Under the pieces are notes generated by a model. That model saw only the letters and a program-made list of their open reading frames with translations, had not been told where the DNA came from and made no database searches. From positions 1-27,537 of the forward strand of contig JAZRIJ010000060.1 in assembly GCA_045645205.1 (NCBI GenBank): 27,537 bases of DNA. The letters are read 5' to 3'. Below are positions 25,144 through 27,537 of this stretch, in pieces. Each line of letters starts with the position of its first letter. The stretch's first letter is position 1. The DNA comes from RGIG1995 sp045645205 (GTDB lineage: Bacteria > Bacillota > Clostridia > Oscillospirales > CAG-272). Made by a program: the position numbers and the translations under genes.

Positions 25144-25872
25144 ATGGAATTTGAGAAAAGCCGACGTCTGCTTAGCTATGCAAGAAGAGCGATTGATGAA
25201 TATAAAATGATTGAAGAAAGTGACAGAATAGCTGTCGGTATATCGGGCGGAAAAGATTCTATTGCGTTGTTTTGCACCCTTGTTGCATTGAAAAGGTTTT
25301 ATCCGGTTAAGTTTGAGCTTGTTGCTGTAACCATAGATATGGGCTTTAACGGAATGGACTTTTCTAAAGTTGCTGAGTTGTGCGAAAAGGCGGGAGTAGA
25401 ATATCATATAGTAAAGACCCAAATATCGCAGATTACTTTTGACTACAGAAAAGAAAGTAATCCTTGCTCTCTTTGCGCGAGAATGAGACGTGGAGCTTTG
25501 CATGATGCAGCAAAAGAGTATAACTGTAATAAGATAGCATTAGGACATCATTTTGATGATGTTGTCGAGACATTTGTGCTTAATTTAGCATACGAGGGCA
25601 GACTGGGAACTTTTTCGCCCGTAACATATTTAAGCAGAAAAGACTTGACTATGATAAGACCTTTTATATATACTGCTGAAAAAGATATAAAATACTTTAT
25701 GGGAAAGAATGAGTGGCTGCCGTTGGTAGAAAGCACATGCCCGGCAAATAAGAAGACTCAAAGAGAAGAAATAAAAAAGTTTTTGGCAGAGCAGGAGAAG
25801 CTCAACAAAGGCTTGAAACATAGAATTTTGGGCGCAATACAGAAGGCAGAGCTTGACGGTTATCACGAGTAA
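25144..25872 (+). CDS. TtcA-like tRNA thiolation ATPase (PP-loop)
   Basis: The 242-residue protein belongs to the TtcA/TilS-like PP-loop ATPases that adenylate a tRNA base before sulfur insertion; cytidine 32 is the known TtcA target. It shows the PP-loop SGGKDS (residues 34-39), the cluster-binding CxxC at Cys108 and Cys111 (NPCSLCARMRRG), ALGHHFDDVVETFVLNL, and a later Cys in ESTCPANKKTQRE. It is somewhat shorter than proteobacterial TtcA. ATG 25144 has ACGGGG upstream. Other clostridial members may modify another base. Confidence 0.87.
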   Translation: MEFEKSRRLLSYARRAIDEYKMIEESDRIAVGISGGKDSIALFCTLVALKRFYPVKFELVAVTIDMGFNGMDFSKVAELCEKAGVEYHIVKTQISQITFDYRKESNPCSLCARMRRGALHDAAKEYNCNKIALGHHFDDVVETFVLNLAYEGRLGTFSPVTYLSRKDLTMIRPFIYTAEKDIKYFMGKNEWLPLVESTCPANKKTQREEIKKFLAEQEKLNKGLKHRILGAIQKAELDGYHE

Positions 25873-25946
25873 AGAAAAGTATATTTATTTCCCGGGGAAT
25901 TTATAAAAATATTATAGAAAAAATATAATAATTTTTAAAAAACGTC

Positions 25947-25975
25947 TTGACAAAGCAGTGTTGTTATGTTATAAT
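25947..25975 (+). promoter_or_regulatory. Promoter of the tRNA-Thr/tRNA-Tyr unit
   Basis: TTGACA (25947-25952), a 17-bp spacer and TATAAT (25970-25975). TGTCAA follows directly at 25976-25981, so the promoter is bracketed by a TTGACA/TGTCAA inverted repeat, which may be chance. Confidence 0.9.
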
Positions 25976-26001
25976 TGTCAACGTTGTGAAGAACAAAGAT
26001 T

Positions 26002-26076
26002 GCTGGTGTGGCTCAATGGCAGAGCAGCTGATTTGTAATCAGCAGGTTGTTGGTTCGACTCCGATCACCAGCTCCA
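26002..26076 (+). tRNA. tRNA-Thr (anticodon TGT)
   Basis: The acceptor stem is GCTGGTG/CACCAGC, the D stem GCTC/GAGC, and the anticodon stem GCTGA/TCAGC with loop TTTGTAA (anticodon UGU, reading ACA). The T stem GTTGG/CCGAT contains wobble pairs. Discriminator T and CCA are encoded. The variable loop is short. Confidence 0.96.
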
Positions 26077-26081
26077 CAAAC

Positions 26082-26113
26082 ACAAAAGAAACTTTTCTTT
26101 AAGTTTCTTTTGT
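26082..26113 (+). other. 12-bp hairpin in the tRNA-Thr/tRNA-Tyr spacer
   Basis: ACAAAAGAAACT (26082-26093) and AGTTTCTTTTGT (26102-26113) form a perfect 12-bp stem with an 8-nt loop. It starts 6 nt after the first CCA and ends 5 nt before the second tRNA. It may be a processing signal or a weak terminator. Confidence 0.6.
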
Positions 26114-26118
26114 TATAT

Positions 26119-26203
26119 GGGAGCGTTCCCGAGCGGCCAAAGGGGGCAGACTGTAAATCTGGTGTCAGTGACTTCGGTGGTCCGAATCCACCCGCTCCCA
26201 CCA
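26119..26203 (+). tRNA. tRNA-Tyr (anticodon GTA)
   Basis: The acceptor stem is GGGAGCG/CGCTCCC. The D region TTCCCGAGCGGCCAAAGGG is the classic bacterial form. The anticodon loop is CTGTAAA (GUA). The long variable arm and encoded A-CCA are as expected for tRNA-Tyr. The first anticodon-stem pair is G.G where a G-C is usual. Confidence 0.96.
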
Positions 26204-26243
26204 AACAAAAAGACTTGCTGCGGCAAGTCTTTTTGTTTGGTGG
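26198..26243 (+). terminator. Terminator of the tRNA unit, stem reaching into the tRNA-Tyr 3' end
   Basis: Positions 26198-26218 and 26223-26243 are perfectly complementary over 21 bp around the loop TGCG, with a T-run (26230-26234) in the right arm. The left arm includes the last acceptor-stem bases, the discriminator and CCA of tRNA-Tyr. Confidence 0.85.
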
Positions 26244-26417
26244 AACTAAGTATGCCTAACGGCACGATAAGCACACCTTCGGTGCGTGAAGTGATGCTAC
26301 GCATCGTGAAGCACCTGCGGGCGTGGGTGGCACACTTAACTTCACTTTGTGCGACAGCACAAAACTTCATTATGCCGTAAGGCATGACTTCACATCAGCG
26401 TTAGCCAATACTTCACT
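26228..26417 (+). repeat. R1a: hairpin-array direct repeat, copy 1
   Basis: This 190-bp element is repeated at 27262. Its left 118 bp differ from copy 2 at four positions, without gaps. The right half reads ACTTCAC, stem-loop 26346-26363 (TTTGTGC/GCACAAA), ACTTCAT, stem-loop 26371-26386 (TATGCC-gtaa-GGCATG), ACTTCAC, stem-loop 26394-26409 (degenerate), ACTTCAC. The left half has the same plan inverted, with linkers GTGAAGT (26286-26292) and GTGAAGC (26306-26312) and stem-loop GATGC-tac-GCATC (26293-26305) between them. Stem-loops TGCC-taac-GGCA and CACC-ttc-GGTG lie further left. GTGAAG and CTTCAC linkers can also pair with each other across the centre. No coding region is supported inside. 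Confidence 0.93.
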
Positions 26418-26423
26418 AAAAAC

Positions 26424-26467
26424 TGTGAGAGTTCAAATTCATACGAAAAAATGCCGATGATATCTTT
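26424..26467 (+). repeat. R2a: 44-bp direct repeat, copy 1
   Basis: It begins TGTGAGAGTTCAAATT and ends ATATCTTT. It matches 27223-27266 at 39 of 44 positions without gaps. It lies between R1a and the nuclease-like gene. Confidence 0.9.
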
Positions 26468-26480
26468 ATTATAGTCCTTA

Positions 26481-26557
26481 CATCATATTTGCAACGCAAA
26501 TATATCATACAGCAACGGTCGTGTATCATGACGCATCAGCGATATTTCATTGAAATG
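26481..26557 (+). repeat. R3: second, degenerate hairpin array with ATATCAT-like linkers
   Basis: A perfect stem ATATTTGC-aac-GCAAATAT (26485-26503) is followed by ATATCAT, a decayed palindrome around CAACGG, GTATCAT, another decayed palindrome around GACGCATCAGCG, and ATTTCATTGAAAT, which overlaps the next -35. The plan (short stem-loop plus 7-nt linker) resembles R1, with another linker sequence. Only the first stem is perfect. Confidence 0.55.
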
Positions 26558-26578
26558 TATGACAATAAATGCTATAAT
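26550..26578 (+). promoter_or_regulatory. Promoter of the nuclease-like gene (extended -10)
   Basis: TTGAAA (26550-26555), a 17-bp spacer and TATAAT (26573-26578) preceded by TGC. The predicted start near 26585 lies after the upstream in-frame ATG (26550), so ATG 26634 is the real start. Confidence 0.85.
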
Positions 26579-26633
26579 CTGTTTGACACTAAACGAAATT
26601 ATCCGATCAAATATTCAAAAGGAGAGTCTTTAT

Positions 26634-27206
26634 ATGCATAATAAAATCCCCCACAAAGTCTTAAAAGAAATACATCAGACGATAAAATATATTTGGGAAT
26701 ATGATATTCCCCAAGACTATAGTAAAGGCTATCTTTTGAAAGAAGATACCTTTAAGAACTCTATGTATTTTCATATAAGAACAAGATTAAGTGCTTTACT
26801 TGAAAAATATAATATTATGATTTTTACAGAATTCAATACTGACAAATTTCGCAAAACGGGTTATAGAGCAGATTTAATTTTAGCGCAAATGGACTTTGAC
26901 AAGAATGAAAAGTTTTGGGGGGATTGCGTAGAAAATTATATAGGTGTTTTTGAATTGAAATTCAAAGGGGATTATTCTGCTGCGTCTGATGAAATTCTCA
27001 AAGATTATGAAAAAACCAAGTATTATATAGAAAAATTAAATTTAGGCAAATACTGTCATTATTATATTGCTACAATTTGGGAATGCCATCCTAATTCTAA
27101 ATGGTGGCTTGAAAAGAATGAAGTATGGGCAAAAGGGAAACTAACAGAACTTAATGCTGACCACAACGCAAAAGGTGAAATGCTCTTTTACATTAAAGAA
27201 CATTGA
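26634..27206 (+). CDS. Hypothetical protein, predicted PD-(D/E)XK-type nuclease fold
   Basis: I do not recognise the family of this 190-residue protein. The arrangement Glu66 (FTEF), Asp80 (GYRADLIL) and Glu107-x-Lys109 (GVFELKFK) fits the PD-(D/E)XK nuclease core, with helices before (LKEIHQTIKYIW) and after (ASDEILKDYEKTKYYIEKL) at the expected places. No signal peptide or membrane segment is seen. AAAAGGAGAG (26617-26626) lies 7 nt before ATG 26634. It is a single-gene unit with its own promoter, bounded by R2 and R1 repeats, downstream of two tRNA genes. This suggests an accessory gene, perhaps restriction- or defence-related, but that role is inference only. No methyltransferase or partner is visible within the window. 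Confidence 0.75.
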   Translation: MHNKIPHKVLKEIHQTIKYIWEYDIPQDYSKGYLLKEDTFKNSMYFHIRTRLSALLEKYNIMIFTEFNTDKFRKTGYRADLILAQMDFDKNEKFWGDCVENYIGVFELKFKGDYSAASDEILKDYEKTKYYIEKLNLGKYCHYYIATIWECHPNSKWWLEKNEVWAKGKLTELNADHNAKGEMLFYIKEH

Positions 27207-27222
27207 TATGCACTGTGATTTG

Positions 27223-27266
27223 TGTGAGAGTTCAAATTTATACGCAAAACTGCCGAAAATATCTTT
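27223..27266 (+). repeat. R2b: 44-bp direct repeat, copy 2
   Basis: It matches R2a at 39 of 44 positions. It begins 16 bp after the nuclease-like stop codon, and its last five bases (TCTTT) are also the first five of R1b, so the two repeats are fused. Confidence 0.9.
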
Positions 27267-27448
27267 TTGTTTGGTGGAACTAAGTGTGCCTAACGGCACG
27301 ATAAGCCCACCTTCGGTGCGTGAAGTGATGCTACGCATCGTGAAGCACCTGCGGGCATGGGTGGCGCACTTAACTTCACATTGTGCACAGCACAATACTT
27401 CATTATGGCGTAAGCCATAACTTCACTGCGGCAACGCCGCAACTTCAC
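27262..27448 (+). repeat. R1b: hairpin-array direct repeat, copy 2
   Basis: This is the second copy of R1. Stem-loops are ATTGTGC-aca-GCACAAT (27380-27396), TATGGC-gtaa-GCCATA (27404-27419) and TGCGGC-aac-GCCGCA (27427-27441), with linkers ACTTCAC, ACTTCAT, ACTTCAC and ACTTCAC. Compared with R1a, the first stem swaps T-A for A-T and the second swaps C-G for G-C. The left edge (27262-27280) repeats the right arm of the tRNA-Tyr terminator although no tRNA is adjacent. It fills most of the 307-bp gap before the next gene. Confidence 0.93.
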
Positions 27449-27462
27449 TTAAAACCTAAGCT

Positions 27463-27491
27463 TTGAACCTCACTAAAGACTATAGTATAAT
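27463..27491 (+). promoter_or_regulatory. Promoter of the gene at the right edge
   Basis: TTGAAC (27463-27468), a 17-bp spacer and TATAAT (27486-27491) lie directly after R1b. The start would be near 27498. Confidence 0.75.
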
Positions 27492-27513
27492 AAAAATATA
27501 AGGAGTGGTACAA

Positions 27514-27537
27514 ATGTCCGAAAGCAAACTGCGTGAT
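27514..27537 (+). CDS. Start of an unidentified gene (8 codons, cut by window edge)
   Basis: ATG 27514 opens MSESKLRD to the end of the window. AAGGAGTGG precedes it at good spacing and a promoter lies upstream, so a real gene is likely. Too little is present to name a product. Confidence 0.7.

Noticed and set aside
26113..26385. Overlapping open frames on both strands across tRNA-Tyr and R1a, and again over R1b (27141-27420)
   Set aside because: They arise from the palindromic repeats and the tRNA. Similar translated strings recur at both R1 copies, so they are repeat artefacts.
26228..26417. CRISPR-like array
   Set aside because: The 7-nt linkers are too short to be CRISPR repeats, and the segments between them are palindromes, unlike spacers. 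No cas genes are near.
26228..27448. Integron attC sites or REP/RAYT elements
   Set aside because: No integrase or RAYT transposase is in the window, R1 has many small hairpins where attC has one long imperfect stem, and the GTAG foot next to a REP stem is not seen. Recombination by a distant enzyme cannot be excluded.

Overview
This 27.5-kb window looks like chromosomal DNA from a low-GC, Gram-positive, spore-forming clostridium. I infer the class Clostridia, perhaps the Ruminococcaceae/Oscillospiraceae side, from gene content and codon use; no marker fixes the genus. The evidence is: rimP-nusA-ylxR-ylxQ-infB, rpsF-ssb-rpsR and darA-holB-ricT gene orders; a YpeB-like spore germination protein; a PEP-generating pyruvate phosphate dikinase; an 8Fe ferredoxin; and strong Shine-Dalgarno sites. 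Many promoters have TATAAT-like -10 boxes exactly 17 bp from the -35. Layout: 1-1787 (-) is the N-terminal two thirds of ppdK, cut by the window edge. 2031-7163 (+) is an overlapping unit of a GlmU-like acetyltransferase lacking the uridylyltransferase half, pth and mfd. 7268-9862 holds a membrane GT2 glycosyltransferase and a PpiC/SurA-like lipoprotein. 10031-14818 is the transcription/translation operon rimP-nusA-ylxR-ylxQ-infB, followed by a YgiQ-type radical SAM gene. 16937-18027 is rpsF-ssb-rpsR, closed by a strong terminator. 18076-19293 (-) is a YpeB-like gene. 19424-21781 is darA-holB-ricT (c-di-AMP receptor, clamp-loader subunit, Ric-complex protein). 21915-22088 is a 57-residue ferredoxin gene. 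22216-23851 holds two overlapping RNA methyltransferase genes, trmN6-like and rsmI. 23876-25024 (-) holds a VanZ-like membrane protein and a cytoplasmic-type amidase. 25144-25872 is a TtcA-like thiolase. The first 26 kb is housekeeping DNA that works mostly in translation, RNA modification, repair and the envelope. The character changes after the tRNA-Thr(UGU)/tRNA-Tyr(GUA) pair at 26002-26203. There, a lone gene for a predicted PD-(D/E)XK-type nuclease (26634-27206), with its own promoter, lies between two roughly 190-bp direct repeats (R1). R1 is an array of short perfect hairpins joined by 7-nt linkers (ACTTCAC, or its complement GTGAAGT in the left arm). The two copies differ by compensatory changes in the stems, which is evidence that the structure itself is maintained. 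A 44-bp direct repeat (R2) also flanks the gene, and a second, degenerate hairpin array with a different linker (ATATCAT-like) sits just before its promoter. The second R1 copy carries one arm of the tRNA-Tyr terminator at its edge, as if it had been copied from the tRNA flank. A further promoter and start codon follow R1b at the right edge. This tRNA-proximal, repeat-bounded nuclease cassette is the best candidate for an undescribed system in the window.
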